Positions 34,946-47,416 of a stretch of 64,000 nucleotides of DNA are shown here, in pieces. This DNA is from Gnetum montanum (Eukaryota; Streptophyta; Gnetopsida; Gnetales; Gnetaceae). The notes below the pieces were generated by a model. It was not told the origin of the DNA. It saw only the letters and a list, made by a program, of their open reading frames with translations, and did no database searches. The translations under genes and the position numbers were made by a program. The stretch covers positions 75,268 to 139,267 of the forward strand of contig MNCI01011158.1 of NCBI GenBank assembly GCA_015680685.1. The letters are read 5' to 3'. Within the stretch, counting starts at the first letter, position 1. Each line of letters opens with the position of its first letter.

Positions 34946-35339
34946 TGAATTGCAAGTGAGAGATCCGAAATAATGAATGTCTATTTAAATTTCAAAGAAG
35001 TGCCCAACTTCTCCCAACTGATGTTCTTAGATTAAGGGGTGGAAGTCGGTGACGCTCATATTCCAATGCGTCTATGCCTTCATTGTTAACATGAGTTGTT
35101 CAGTTAGCTTGTTCCATGCATGTTGGTTTTCTCTTTCTAATAGCTATCAACCACGGGGTGTCTACTACTTGTTGTGTGGTTGCTACATATAGGCATCTTT
35201 GAATTTGTATTTCTTGGGCACACCGATTACATGTAATAGATGCTGAACATTTTTCCATGTCATCACCCTCTGAGTCACTGTAAATGATGCACGGAACTTA
35301 CTTCTTCTCGATCTTTCCATAAATATTTATCTTAGATAT

Positions 35340-35747
35340 CTACAAGGAAAGATCGTGGATGCCTAGGTACGCATCTACTGTACTTAGCCATGACCTTCCC
35401 ATTATAATTGGGAAGCCCTCGTTGTTGCTGTTAACTTCTATCACTAGGAGGTCAACTGGGTAGCACCAACCACCTACAATAGTAATAATGTCCTCCACCA
35501 ATCCCAAGGGAATTGTGATGGATTGGTCTGCCAGCTCCAGTTGAATGTTGCTCTTCTTAAGTTGGGGTAGGTTCCAGGCTTGGTACATCTCTTGTGAAAT
35601 TAGGTTGATTCTAGAACCTGAGTCAAGAAGAGCCTTATGTGGTTCATTCCTGGTGATTTGCAAATAGATTAAGAGGCTTCCAGGGTCATATAGTTTCTTG
35701 GGAATGTGGCCTACCTTGATCCAGTCGGTTACGGTATGCGTTAACAT
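35340..35747 (-). pseudogene. Athila protease, well preserved
   Basis: The open frame holds an almost complete retropepsin-like aspartic protease: catalytic HKALLDSGSRINLISQEMY (Asp-Ser-Gly motif, about residues 38-57 of this segment), the flap/strand region IQLELADQSITIPLGLVEDI, and the second signature FPIIMGRSWLSTVDAYLGI, the counterpart of PIILGRPFLATA. All key residues are present. It is in the same frame as gag upstream (38261-35748), so the two form one polyprotein, cut by stops. After the protease no RT follows; the sequence passes in a few hundred bases to the post-integrase region. Confidence 0.92.
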
Positions 35748-38261
35748 AACCGTATGTGTACAACTCTGTTGTTGGACTAAAGGTTGCTCCGAAGTGTTAG
35801 ATGATCAAGGAGTGTACATAGGCTCAATCGCTTGTTGTTATGAGAGCTTGTCTGGGCCTTTGGTTCTGAAGAAAGGTCTTCTCTTTTTATAGTTGTTAGA
35901 ACTAGTAGCAGGTTGAATGTTTACAGCTCTCATAGCGTTATATTGTTGCGGTTGAGTGGGAAGTTTCCCTTGCATTGTTGGAGCAGGAGGTGTTATGGGA
36001 ACTACCAGTGGAAGAGGTGCAGATGGAGTTGGAGGATGGTAAGTATGTGGGGTGCCTCCCGAAGGAGAAGGAGTCCTCCTAAAGTACTCCCAAACTTGGT
36101 AGTGATGTTGGGGGGTTGTGTGACTCATAGAGTCACTTGGAGAAACTGGCTGCTGCACATAATATCCATAAGGATCAGGTTGCCAGTAAGGGTATTGTTG
36201 TGTTGGCAGAGGCATCCCCCATGACTGTGGGTATTTCCACTGCTGATGTTGTCCAATGGGTTGTGGTGGAGTTCCACTTGGACAGTATGTTAACAATTGG
36301 TGGAACTACCTTGGGTTACCTTGGGGATAAGGTAACCTTGGGGGGTCTATCGTTGGTTAAGTCTCAGATTAAGTGCATACATCCTAGACTCTTGTAGATG
36401 TGAGATGATTGGACAACATCCCTTACGATGGTCATAGTGGCAGATCTTACATCCAACATCATCGTCTGTGTCTGAATCCACAACATCATTGGAGATAGTA
36501 ATTTTCCCCTTACCCTTGTTATGTGCAAGGCCTGAATCTCTCCGCTTTGTCTTGTTTTTGACTACTTCGTTTCTCCTTAGAGTCTTCCATGATTTTCAAG
36601 ACAGTTTCAAGTCTAAATTTTAAGGAATCCCACAATTGATCCACCTTAGCCGATACTTCGGTTGTTAGTTTTTGAATCGGCAAGGTTTTTCTGTTCACCA
36701 ACTCTTCAAGTGGTGACTCATCCTCTTCATTGCAAAATTTCACTCCATTATTTCAAAGGGAAGGATCATGGTTGTATTCTTCCGCACTCTCTCTTTTTCA
36801 TAGCTCACCTTCTTCTTTTGCTACTTGTTCCAACAAGTGATGAACTTCATGGGATCTAAGTTCTAATAGTCTCCCTTGGGCATAAGTTCCAAGGGTTCTT
36901 CTAGTTTTATACCTTAGCCCATCCATGATGTGGTGGAGTTGATCCCACTGTGCATAACCATGGCCTGGGAAACGATGTAACAATGCATCGTAGTGGTCCA
37001 TGGCAGCATCCAAGTGTTCATGAGTACCTTGCTTCCATCCTTGGATCTACTTATGCAAATTAGACACTTTGGAGTATGTTTGATACTTATCATTGAAGAG
37101 TTCTAACATCATACTCCACCTCCTAATGGTTTCCAGTTCTAAGGATCGGTACCAACTCTTTGCTTCTTTAATGCGTGTCCTTGGAAAGAACTTAAGTTTC
37201 TGCCACGCGTTCTCTATATTTTGCAAGGTGCAAGCATCATGGAATGCCTGTAAATGATGTTGCGGATCAGCATTGTATCCCCCCTCAAAGCGTGAAATGT
37301 TGTTGATGTCTAAATGCTTGATCTGACTATCTTTTAAATGCCTTGTGGGAATTCTTACCATCTCCATTATATCGAGCATACTTCGGGTTGCAAGTAGGGG
37401 CTCGTCATGATCATCTCTTTCATTATGCCTGTGATGTCTTTGTTGTTCTCTACTTTCCCTTCATTCATGCCCTTGTCCTCTCTCTTGACTTTCCCATCGA
37501 GGTCTCTCATTTTTCTTACCTTTATCCTCTTCATTGTGCTCTTCATGATTGTGCCCTGATGTGGAAGGAGAGGGTGAATGATGTGAAGAAGGCAAAGAAG
37601 AAGGAGAACCATCGCCATAACGATGTTTCTTACCTTTTCTTCTGTGGCTTTGGCCCAGATCGTGATGACGATCCAAGTGCCCATCCTTGTCATGTGTTGT
37701 TCCTTCTATGAATAGTTGGTGTTCACAGGCATCAGAACTAGGGTTATGTATCATGGATCATAGGTTTTGATACCCCACCTCCTCACTATTGTTAGGAGGA
37801 GGAACATCTCTTGATAGCAAACTAGTTATAAGTGGTTCACCATCTCTAGTTTCACTAAGGATGTGCGGGACCTCTTTGCCCTTCAACAGTGTATGTTGGC
37901 TCTCCTGCCTTGAGTTCCTCATATGTTGTAAAGCTGTGGGGTGGTAATCCCTTATGTCAAAATCACCCATAATGTATTCAACATAGAGCTGAGTCATGCC
38001 AATCTGTGCCAAAGAATGGAGGAGCATGTTGGGGACTTCACGATCTGGAGGTAACACTATGTTACCGTGCAAATCTCTGCAGCGCATCTGTTCATCTTGA
38101 TGGAAGATAAAAGTAAAATTTGGAACATACTCATTGGGATGAGTATATTCCACCTTATATTGCTGAGGAATTGGCGGATTTAGGTTATGTGTTTTTGATT
38201 GCCGACTGTTCTTTGTATTATCCCTAGGTGATGTGCTCTTATGAGAAGAAGAAGAAGACAT
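35748..38261 (-). pseudogene. Athila gag (with protease linker), stops but largely one frame
   Basis: Starts at ATG 38261, about 125 nt after the primer site. The N-terminal domain (38261-37758) reads YTHPNEYVPNFTFIFHQDEQ and LHGNIVLPPDREVPNMLLHS, closely matching the start of the Athila gag at 63487. Next comes a charged His/Ser-rich linker (37754-37461), then the capsid-like domain (37379-36798) with ISRFEGGYNADPQHHLQAF, AKSWYRSLELETIRRWSMM and GYAQWDQLHHIMDGLRYKTR, typical retrotransposon gag. A helical segment (36743-36519) and a zinc-knuckle-like CKICHYDHRKGCC (about 36450) follow, the latter in a different frame for about 190 nt, then a Pro/Gln-rich linker (36296-35838). All other blocks share one frame; breaks are stop codons, several at expected Gln/Trp/Arg. 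Confidence 0.9.
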
Positions 38262-38387
38262 GATGTCTTATCTAGTGTGCTATTCGACCATTATATAATT
38301 TTTTATATTTGATTAACCCTAAGGTTCATTTAAGCTTGCAACGATGTGAATGATCTCTTATGTTCTACTTAGTGCACAAACACTTAG

Positions 38388-38406
38388 TCCCTAGCAACGA
38401 CGCTAA
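38388..38406 (-). promoter_or_regulatory. Athila primer-binding site, tRNA-Asp type
   Basis: The minus strand reads TTAGCGTCGTTGCTAGGGA directly after the LTR end TCATCA. The Athila/Tat consensus complementary to plant tRNA-Asp is TGGCGCCGTTGCCGGGGA; the differences are mostly transitions. The copy at 63343 is closer to consensus. Confidence 0.82.
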
Positions 38407-38740
38407 TGATGAGTGGCGAGATACCCCTACACTCAACCATATGAATACGAGCGTAGCATGCACGATCCAGTCGAACTTTGTAGACTAAGTGCGTACATGC
38501 CCATGGAACACTTAGGGTTAATCATTCATTGTCTTCCTAGACTTACTTGTAGTTGTCACGGTGTATGGTTAAGTAAGTTTGAGGTATATGATTTTTATAG
38601 ATTTTTTTGTTTTATCTCCTATGCTAATGAGTTGAAGGGTAGAGAGACTAATTCCTAACTCTAACTAATGAACTAAGTCTAAATTACCTAGCGTTAGCAT
38701 CTATTCCCACTTACCGTACACACCCTAAATCGATGCAACC
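38407..38740 (-). repeat. Athila 5' LTR, partial (cut by gap)
   Basis: Aligns with 32088-32421 and has the same terminus TGATGAGTGGCGAG on the plus strand. From the 785-bp partner, its outer end would fall at about 39190, inside the assembly gap. Confidence 0.9.
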
Positions 38741-39232
38741 NNNNNNNNNNNNNNNNNNNNNNNNNNNNNNNNNNNNNNNNNNNNNNNNNNNNNNNNNNNN
38801 NNNNNNNNNNNNNNNNNNNNNNNNNNNNNNNNNNNNNNNNNNNNNNNNNNNNNNNNNNNNNNNNNNNNNNNNNNNNNNNNNNNNNNNNNNNNNNNNNNNN
38901 NNNNNNNNNNNNNNNNNNNNNNNNNNNNNNNNNNNNNNNNNNNNNNNNNNNNNNNNNNNNNNNNNNNNNNNNNNNNNNNNNNNNNNNNNNNNNNNNNNNN
39001 NNNNNNNNNNNNNNNNNNNNNNNNNNNNNNNNNNNNNNNNNNNNNNNNNNNNNNNNNNNNNNNNNNNNNNNNNNNNNNNNNNNNNNNNNNNNNNNNNNNN
39101 NNNNNNNNNNNNNNNNNNNNNNNNNNNNNNNNNNNNNNNNNNNNNNNNNNNNNNNNNNNNNNNNNNNNNNNNNNNNNNNNNNNNNNNNNNNNNNNNNNNN
39201 NNNNNNNNNNNNNNNNNNNNNNNNNNNNNNNN
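38741..39232. other. Assembly gap (492 N)
   Basis: Only N. It hides the outer part of the 5' LTR and the insertion junction of the minus-strand Athila. Confidence 0.99.
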
Positions 39233-42200
39233 AAAGTGCCTAAATGATAACTTTCAACATCCAATAAGTAACATAACCAAATATAACTAAGAAAGATATT
39301 TAAAAAATAATGGTTATGAGCTCAAGCACTAATCATGGATTATGTTATGATTGCATATGGAACCTAAATGACTGTAAGCTATAGGGCCTTCACAGCCTAG
39401 GAAAAAGTAATGCAAGGGATGTAGAGGTCAATAGTAGCAATAATCATAGTAGTCCCAATAACAAGTAGCAAAGGTGACCTATGCCACAAGAACCCTTTGG
39501 GAGGAGCCTAAAGTGGAATATTTTGAATAGATTTTCACTATGAAAACTGGCCAATTAAGGTAGGATAAGATTCTTAGGCTAGGAACTAGCCTAGAGATCA
39601 CCCTTACAAAGGTCTTCTTGGAAAAGATCAAGTTCAAGAAGATCAAAAGTTTGATACTTTAAGAGTTAAAATTTGGACCTCTCTTGGAGCTACAATTGCA
39701 GGAGATCTGCATGCAAATACAAGGGTCTTCCCTATGGCTCATTCTCTTCAACAATGGAGAATGATATATGGGGGAGGCCTATCTCTTTTGGAACAACTGA
39801 CAAGAAGATGTGTTGGTAAAAATCAATAATATACCCATATTGTACTTAGTTGAAGCCATTAAAGAGGTCTTCAAGTTACCATACACTATGGCCAAACTTT
39901 CTAAAATTTTAATGTAGGTAGGTATAGAAGATAAGAAATAATGGATTTAGCGATGCTATGGGATGGATCACAAGGAGTACAATGCTCTCATAATAGCAGA
40001 GAAAGCATACTTTAAATTATGGCTTATCATCTAAACCTAATAGTAAGGACCATTAAAGTTATGACTTTCTCTACTTGAGCATATGCTTCTCTAAGTGAAA
40101 AGTTATTAGTCAACCTTCCCCAAGAAATTTTTCTAGGAATTTAGAAATGTTTTCAAGAAAATGAGAAGGGAAGGAATATACTCCTCATTCAGTGTCTCAT
40201 GTGCAAGTTATGCAAAAGGAGAGGAATAGCTTGCTATTCTAATGATGTGGTTTGCCATGCTCCTACTACATGCTCATAGGAAAGGATAAAAGACAAGGTA
40301 GTAGCTAAGCTATAAGAAGAAGAAAAATCACCACCACCACCTACAGGCCCAATGACTTATCCAAAGGTATTCATAACATCCAAAAGAATAAAAAAACTTC
40401 AATAATAGTAGCTAGAGTAATAGCAATGCTTTGTAAGTGCTGGGGAGTCCTCTGTTTATCATCCAACCATGAGCCATCTCAATGAGGTTATAAGAAGCAT
40501 AAGCTAGGTTGATAGTGAAATAGTTTCACACTTCTTCATACAAAGGAACTAGGTGTCCACTAGGTCCAATCCAAGTATGAGGGAGATCACAATGTTCATT
40601 CCTAGACAAACAATTCCTAAGATCTTAGGGAATGTTGCAGCCTTCTCCATCATTTTGAAGGAAGATATAGGTACAACCATCATGGTTATGCCACATAAGG
40701 GCTAGGAGATAGTAGTGTAGGTAGTGGCTAACAAAGTAGCTGAAGTTTTTAATGCTTCTATGGTGTCGGTACCTGACATTACCACAATGGTAGATATTCA
40801 TATGTGCATAGTAGTAGGAAGTGATCGAATGAGCACTACCCAACAAGTGAAGATGTTCAAAAGATTGGTTGGAACTGGTTAGAGATCTTTGATCTTCTAG
40901 ATGAAATCACCTCAAACTAGTTGCAAATGCTTAAGACAAGGGGCAAGTTGTTGATTACCAATGCATAACTAGAGGAGGTCATTGCAACTAATCAATGGTT
41001 CACCGTAGAATTTTCTGAGTTGCAAGACTTTCTATTTGATCCTATGATTCTTAGGCCTAAGATTACAAGAGATGAAGATTTCCAAAAGCTTCATTTGAAA
41101 CTCCAAGAGGCTAAGAATGTAAAGGAAGTAATAATCTTTAATGTGTCCTTATTAGAAGCTAGGACTAACAAAAATGAGAAGGAACTATCATAGGTTTGTA
41201 AGGAAAATTGGTCCTTATCAAGGATAACCACCACCTATGGAATACTAAGCAACAAAAGGAAAAGATGACCAAATTCATATGTCAGAATTAGAAGTTGCTC
41301 ACCAAGGTATATTTTAATAAAAAACTGTAATCTCTCAATGGAAAAAGTTTGAGTTCTTTGTCAAAAGATAGTAATTGAGGTAGCCACATAGAATAATAAG
41401 TTCCTAAAGTTCTAATGTATGAAAAATCATTATAGGGACTATGTTGGGCTACTTAAAGAAGTCAATGAAAAGGAGATTCAATTGGTAAAGGTGAAGATGA
41501 ATGAGGCTCTCCAAGAACTCTAATAATAAGATGATTTATGACAAACTATCTTTGATGGATTGAATGTATATTAAAAGATAGAGATTTATATAAAGGTGTC
41601 ATAAATTAAAGAGATAATAGAATACATAAATCTTTCCAACCTCCATTATGAAATCTTGGCGATGCTAACAATGAGAAGGCCAAAGTCTAAATTAAAGAAG
41701 TAGCTTACTAGTTCCTACCTTCTCTATGACATGGAATTCAAGCTCTACAAATAGACCAAATAGAAGTTGATGATAGCCAATGTAGAGCTTGAAGTTCTCA
41801 AAAGTAGATTTAATGATCACAAGTCTATTGCTGAGAACTTGGCAAGATGGATGAATGACTATCAAGAATTGTAAAATCTTGTGAAGATGTTTGACATAGA
41901 ACATAAAACATTCGTAGCCTAGTTTGTCAACATTAAGGAATTATTTTCTCCAATTCTATTCCCATGGGATATTTTTGAATTAGTTCATATAGGTAAAGCT
42001 ACTTGGACCATTTATGATCTACAAATCAAAGAAGAGAAAATGAAATTACTTTTGGATGCTTTCAAACTTCTAGAAGTAGCAATGGCAAAAATAGGTCAAC
42101 CTCAGTCTTCATCAACATTGCGATAGGATGAAGGACCATCAAAGTCATAAGAGCCTCCATCTATAGGAATTGTCTAAGAATTTCCAAATCTTCTATTATT
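39233..42200 (+). pseudogene. Unassigned coiled-coil pseudogene
   Basis: Plus-strand blocks in reading order: LELQLQEICMQIQGSSLW (about 39690); IKEVFKLPYTMAKLSKILM, VGIEDKK and RCYGMDHKEYNALIIAEKAY (about 39860-40015); a Lys/His-rich segment (about 40315-40345); VDIHMCIVVGSDRMSTTQQV (about 40790-40850); and a long helical C-terminal half (about 41430-42120) with VNEKEIQLVKVKMNEALQEL, VELEVLKSRFNDHKSIAENL, ARWMNDYQEL and EEKMKLLLDAFKLLEVAMAK, then GQPQSSSTLR. The last part has clear heptads. Stops are nearly all TAA/TAG where Gln would fit. I do not recognise the family. It ends about 230 bp before an Athila-type LTR in the same orientation, so it may be an extra frame carried by an element. 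Confidence 0.5.
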
Positions 42201-42429
42201 TTATAGGTACCTATTAAAATTTTGTAAATTTTTTGATTTTGTTTTAATGGACACACCTTTTTGTAAAAATGTATAATTTGGAACTTAGAGTTAGTTGGAG
42301 TTAGTGAGTTAGTCATCCTATTAATAAATTCTATACTTCTTCAAATTCTGTAAGAGGCTAGATCCAACTTTTGTTATCTTAAAGGTGAGTTTTTAGTCAA
42401 TCATGGGAATATGATGAAATTTTAATAAG

Positions 42430-43080
42430 ATAGGCTACATTGACACATGCCCATTGATGTAACCTCATTGATGTATTCCCATTAATGCATGGTATGATGC
42501 AGTGATGTAGACATGTCGACACTAATATAGTCATTACCTATATAAATGCATGCACCCCTTGTGTTTATGGTACCTTGTTGATCATAGAGTTAGCTGAATT
42601 ATTGCAGTTTCTTCCTTCTAGAGTTAGAATATTTTGCTTTGAGTGCATGTAACATGAAGATATGAGATTGTATAGAGTTTTATTTGAGTTCTTATGTACC
42701 TAGACATATTAGCATGATCAATAATAAAATTGAGATTTCCTACATCCATTGTAGCATTTAGACTATTTTAATATTTTCTTTTAGTACTTTACATTTACTA
42801 TTTTTAATTAATGAATTGATATTATCATTTATAAGCATGTGAGTATGACCACTTCAAGCATAACATACTAAATCTTTGTAATCCTAATAGTGGATGCTTG
42901 GTATGTTTAGAAGTATAAACTTGGTAACCCAACAATGTGAGTATAAGTTCAAGATGTGTATGGTAGGTGGAAATAGTTATTTCATGTTATGGATTTCTTT
43001 GTTTAGTAGCGCTTACATTGTAGAGCATAAGAGTTAATCAAATGAAGGACAACAGGTTATGTGAGGGTAAGATGCTAGAA
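42430..43080 (+). repeat. Old Athila-type LTR
   Basis: The landmarks are in the same order as in the LTRs at 49867 and 52080: a TATA box (CTATATAAATG, about 42538), AGTATGACCACTTCAAGCATA (about 42843), TAATCCTAATAGTGG (about 42881), GTTCAAGATGTGTATGGTAGG (about 42947) and GTTATGGATT. U3 carries GATGTAACCTCATTGATG-like short repeats. The 3' end and any partner were not identified; a solo or truncated LTR is likely. Confidence 0.65.
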
Positions 43081-44129
43081 TTATGGTGAAGAACACTTAA
43101 ACATTAATTCACTTAACAAAGAAACAAACATTATCATTCAATCATTCAATCTAAAGAATAATCTCATTACAATAAAGTCATTAACAAAAATTCAATCTTA
43201 TATTTGCAATTTCTCTGAATATCTCTCTCTTTCTATATATATGTATCTATTTTTTCTAGAATCCATCTTATAATTCCACTTCAAACCAGTGCGAGAAAAA
43301 ATTTGATTGATAGTTGGAATAAATTTCGGTTAATGGTTACAACTAGGTATGAGTCCTAACTAGGTCACATCTTCTTATTGAAAGAAGCATCATCAAATCA
43401 GTCAATTGCTATGAGCGAGTGTGATTAGTAGTCCCAGTCAACCATTTCCAATGATCAAGTATTTAAATCTAAATGGTTGAATAGCCTAACTAACTAAGAA
43501 AAATTCATACTAACTATAACATGGATGCAAGTTGTAGGAACTCACATTGATGGATTTACTTTTGTATTACAAATTAAATTACAAGTGGCTATAATCTACA
43601 TTTGAAGAAAACTTTTGAGTTGCAAGTTCATGTGGTTTGCATAAGGTTACAGTATCTTGTCCAACTCAGATAGAACATTTTTGCTACCATCATCATTGTT
43701 TGAAGATAACTCCACTTGTTCCTTAGTCCTCTGATGCTATAATTCAACTCCTAATGATTATAGAATAGGCATTGTTTTCTTGATGATTTGGAAACTCATT
43801 GGAAATCAAATTATGAGTTAATACTCTAAGCTATGGTTGGCTATGGGTCGCATGATCTCCTAGCTACCTATCCAAGCTTGGAAAATAAAGGAACAAGATG
43901 TAAAGGGAAATTAATTCACAAGATAACATAGCCCCCAACTAGCTCTTTATCATCTTGATAAAATGAAGTAGGAGAATGCACATGAATTAATGGAAATATA
44001 ATGAATAAGAGATTAGATAATACAAACAGTTCCCTCTATCATAACATTCAAAACATACAAATGAGATAGGGAAAGAAAGAAGTGGGAGATAAAGATGCTT
44101 AAGTTGGAGGAGCTAAGCCTTCCCTTGAA
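43081..44129. other. No recognised feature
   Basis: AT-rich, with a TCTCTCTCTTTCTATATATAT run at about 43225 and no domain on either strand. Confidence 0.5.
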
Positions 44130-45520
44130 GGGGTGTAAGAGCCTTTTATGAAGGAGGAGGTTGAGGTACATCATCACCAATCTCCTCAATCATTAAATCC
44201 TACTCCATCACCTTGTCATCTACTTGGTCACTAGGACTAGATGGTCTAGCTTGGGTTACATTAGTAATCAAGGATCTCATGGATGCAAATTCTAGGTTCA
44301 CTATTTTATCCATCCCTTAGTGACTAATATTTTGATGGATATCCCTCATCCTAGAAAATAGATGATGTCCTAGGATCCCCATGTTAGAGGCCAAACAGTA
44401 CTACCTCCTCCCTAGTCTATCATAGTGCACATGAAGATGCATCTTCATCTCATTACTTTGTGTAATGAGACTTTCTTGAAGGACATCCAATTGGGCCATG
44501 AGATGAGATTTAGCTTCAATCAAAGCCTACTTAGCCCTTGCCATATCATGCTATTATTTTGGCTACTTCTGCATGTGGACATAATGGATCTTCTGAGTAG
44601 CCCTACCTCCATCTCCCAAAATTCATGAATTAGGGATCCATTGAACCTCCTCAAAGCATGTCATGGACAATAACTAGGTATATAAAGCTCATCCAAAATT
44701 TGAAAATAGGCCCTTACCCCATGCAATGATATTCTTGATGGGCAAGGTAGGTGAACAAATTTGGAAATGCTGATACAATGTTGAGATCACTATGCGAAGA
44801 GAACCCCATTAGCATCTTGGACTGCCAACTCCATCCTAGAAAATATAATGTATAGATAATAAAGGATGCAAGGTTCCCTCAAATCACTCATCACCAACAT
44901 GCCAAAGGACATGAAATGTGTAAAATGAGAGCTACCCAAGATGCTCATCATGATAGCCATTGCAAGAATCCACCTTTCAAGAGAAAGGTTCTTATAGGAC
45001 CATCTTGTCTCATCCCTCACCACATTAGGGAAGAGCTGAGCCAATTGAGTCTTCTACTCTAACAATGCTACCAAAAAATGCTATTTGTTCAGTCCCACCT
45101 ACATCTCAAGGACCTCAGCAATGAGGACCTCATTAATGTCATATTACTTAGTGCCAACCTAGAAAATTCATGATGTAGGGGAGGTCCTTTGGAATGTCTG
45201 TAAGAATTGGTGAGCCTCCTACTTGTAGAATGCCTTGCCTCCTATCAAGATATATTCCAAGTTTTACACTATCAAAAAGGCTACAACTAGTGAATTCATT
45301 AGTTTCGTCACGGGTCTAAATATTCTAGGTGCCCTCAATGGCACCTTAACAAACTTTGCCTTCCTATGCTCACACTCTTAGAGCTTCATGTGCTTCCTAT
45401 GAGCATGTTCCTACTACTCCTCCTAAGCACTTATCTATGCTCTTATACATGTAGCTACTGAATATTATTCCTACAAATGTCCCTTCTTACATTGGGATGC
45501 ACAAGAAGTTTCTTGATGTA
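44130..45520 (-). pseudogene. Unassigned coiled-coil pseudogene with acidic-proline tail
   Basis: Minus-strand blocks: a basic helical start with HAHRKHMKL and ECEHRKAKFVKV (about 45400-45345), RAPRIFRPVTKLMNSLVVAF (about 45335-45275), LIGGKAFYK-EAHQFLQTF (about 45250-45195), INEVLIAEVLEM (about 45140), then an open frame 45044-44790 with LFPNVVRDETRWSYKNLSLE, RWILAMAIMMSILGSSHFTH and ILYYLYIIFSRMELAVQDAN. A coiled coil follows (about 44525-44420: LIEAKSHLMAQLDVLQESLI, NEMKMHLH) and a tail reading IEEIGDDVPQPPPS then a stop near 44155. The tail resembles the acidic end of the minus-strand pseudogene at 16276-19640. The family is unknown to me; the layout (globular N-terminal domain, coiled coil, acidic tail) recalls uncharacterised plant transposon-associated proteins, but that is only an impression. 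Confidence 0.5.
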
Positions 45521-47155
45521 GGGAAGATTAGTACACATACATGGAAAATATAATGCATAAAAAGAAACATGAAAAAATGCAGTAAAACTTAATATTCAAT
45601 TACAAATACATTCTCAACATAGTTGGTGCTTCTTGCTAGGTCTATGTTGTTCTCAACATACGTTCCTAGTGCAAAGATGAATAATAGCTATTCATGGTAG
45701 AAGAAAAGTTTTAATAACATAATAATTACTCTTTGAAATAACTCACAGTGGAACATAATATAGTTCACATAGAATAGAAAATAAATACCATTCTGTTAAA
45801 TAATTCTCAGTTTAAAATTATTGTTTTCCTAGCTTCAACTTAGAGAAACCCCACTTGACATTGAACATTTTTAACCTAGGGTAGCTACAGTAAACATTAT
45901 ACATCATTGTAATAACATTTCACTTCTCCTATGAAGATCCTAGCATTATCATAATTTATAATTATGTATTAAGCATGAACCAAAAACTTTCATAAATTAG
46001 AAAGAAAAAAAATATTTTATTGCACATAAAAAATCACAGAAATATTTGGGACAACACAAAAAATAAGTATTAGCGTACGAAGGAAGACACCAAAAACCTA
46101 GAAGTCATCCATACAATATTTACTCTTCTTAAAAAATAATGCTAATGTCCCAAATTTGGTTGCAATAGTGTGCAATAGGAAATATAAGAGGAAAAATCTG
46201 AAGAACAAGAGATTTGAGACCTATCTTAGGCATTTTTCAAAAGGAAGAAAGCTTGGATGTTAGATCTGATTGTATACTTGCGATGGAAGCTCACCTCAAC
46301 TCTAAAATATGTCCTGTGGTGCTCTTTGATGCAAAATGAACTTGTGTTTTGTGGAATGTTTTTTTATTTTTATGTTTTTTAATTAGGTTGTGATTGACAA
46401 TGAGTTGCAACCTCTTGTAACATAATTTTTTTAAAAAAATTCAAAGTTATGACCAATTATAGATTGCATCTCATTGCAACTACTAAATTGAGGGTCTCAC
46501 CTATTCATACTATTTGAAAATCAAAAAATGTAACATTATAATGTGGCAAGCTATGAGTTGTAGCCATCTACACTCTCTAAAACTTGAAATCGTGAATTCC
46601 AAAATGTAGTAAATTGTGATTTGTAGTCCATTATAGGTGCCAAACTTTAATATATTGATCTTCCAAGGTGACTATGACTTGCAATTAGGGATGTAGTGAG
46701 ACTCTAAGAAATTGTGAGTTATACCCTCCTTGTACTTCCTAGTCTAAAATAATTCTCCAACAAATATTGAGGAAATGAAAATAGAAATAGAGTAAAGGAA
46801 AAAGAAAGAAGAAAACAGAGAAAAACTTTGTGATAGAAGAGTAACTAATATGTTAATAAATATCAAGACATTAGGTGACAATCTTGAGTAATGTACTTCC
46901 AAAAGAATAATACAAATACACATTATTGTTACATTCAAGCACTCATAACTCATTTTTTATCAACTTTTTCATTTCTTATGGCACTATAACTCTCAAAAAT
47001 ATAGTCTTTCCTATTAATAGTAGTTTTTGGTGATTAAGAATCATTATGCGTCAACATAATAACCTTATTCTGTGGCCATGAACAAGAGAGATCTTTAGCA
47101 TCCAAAACACCTTATTACATAATAATTCTCACTTATTTTTTTAATGATTATGGGA
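45521..47155. other. AT-rich stretch with a faint repeat
   Basis: No gene recognised. Between about 46375 and 46730 a motif like TTGTGAGTTGCAACC recurs about six times at irregular 50-95 nt spacing (for example GAGTTGCAACCTC, CTCATTGCAACTAC, GAGTTGTAGCC, ATTTGTAGTCC). It is too degenerate to call a firm satellite. Confidence 0.45.
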
Positions 47156-47416
47156 TTAATGCACTACCATCATAAAATGGTTCATAAACAATGGAAACTT
47201 TGCTCCTGGTAGAGTTTCATGATTGTAATGGGACAAGATACCTGCTAGAAAAGCATTCATACACTTGTAATAGGTTATGATTACTTGTTGTACTACCATC
47301 AGAACATGGTCCTTAAATAATGGAAACTTTACTCTTGGTATAGATTTAATCTCTATGTAATTCATTCCCCATGAGTACCTCCATGGTTCATGTTTAATAT
47401 TCCATGATTGTAGCAC
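47156..47416. repeat. About 126-bp tandem duplication
   Basis: CTACCATCATAAAATGGTTC (about 47165) and CTACCATCAGAACATGGTCC (about 47292) begin two copies that both continue with AATGGAAACTTTGCTCCTGG-like sequence. The overlapping 86-codon minus-strand frame shows the same duplication in its peptide (KFPLFKDHVLMVV, KFPLFMNHFMMVV). No function can be assigned. Confidence 0.6.

Larger units (their letters stand above)
32088..39232 (-). mobile_element. Athila-lineage LTR retrotransposon, minus strand, RT-INT deleted
   Basis: LTRs stand at 32088-32872 (3') and from 38407 into the gap ending 39232 (5'). Internal order on the minus strand is primer site, gag, protease, then a jump straight to the region that in the 28-30 kb Athila follows integrase, then a long 3' region and a polypurine tract. 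RT, RNase H and integrase are missing as a block. The comparable 330 bp of the two LTRs differ at roughly 26 positions by hand count, mostly transitions. It could be mobilised only by another element's enzymes, but the gag-protease frame also carries stops. Confidence 0.88.

Noticed and set aside
35698-36397. Several plus-strand frames of 64-103 codons
   Set aside because: Antisense shadows of the preserved minus-strand Athila gag-protease frame.
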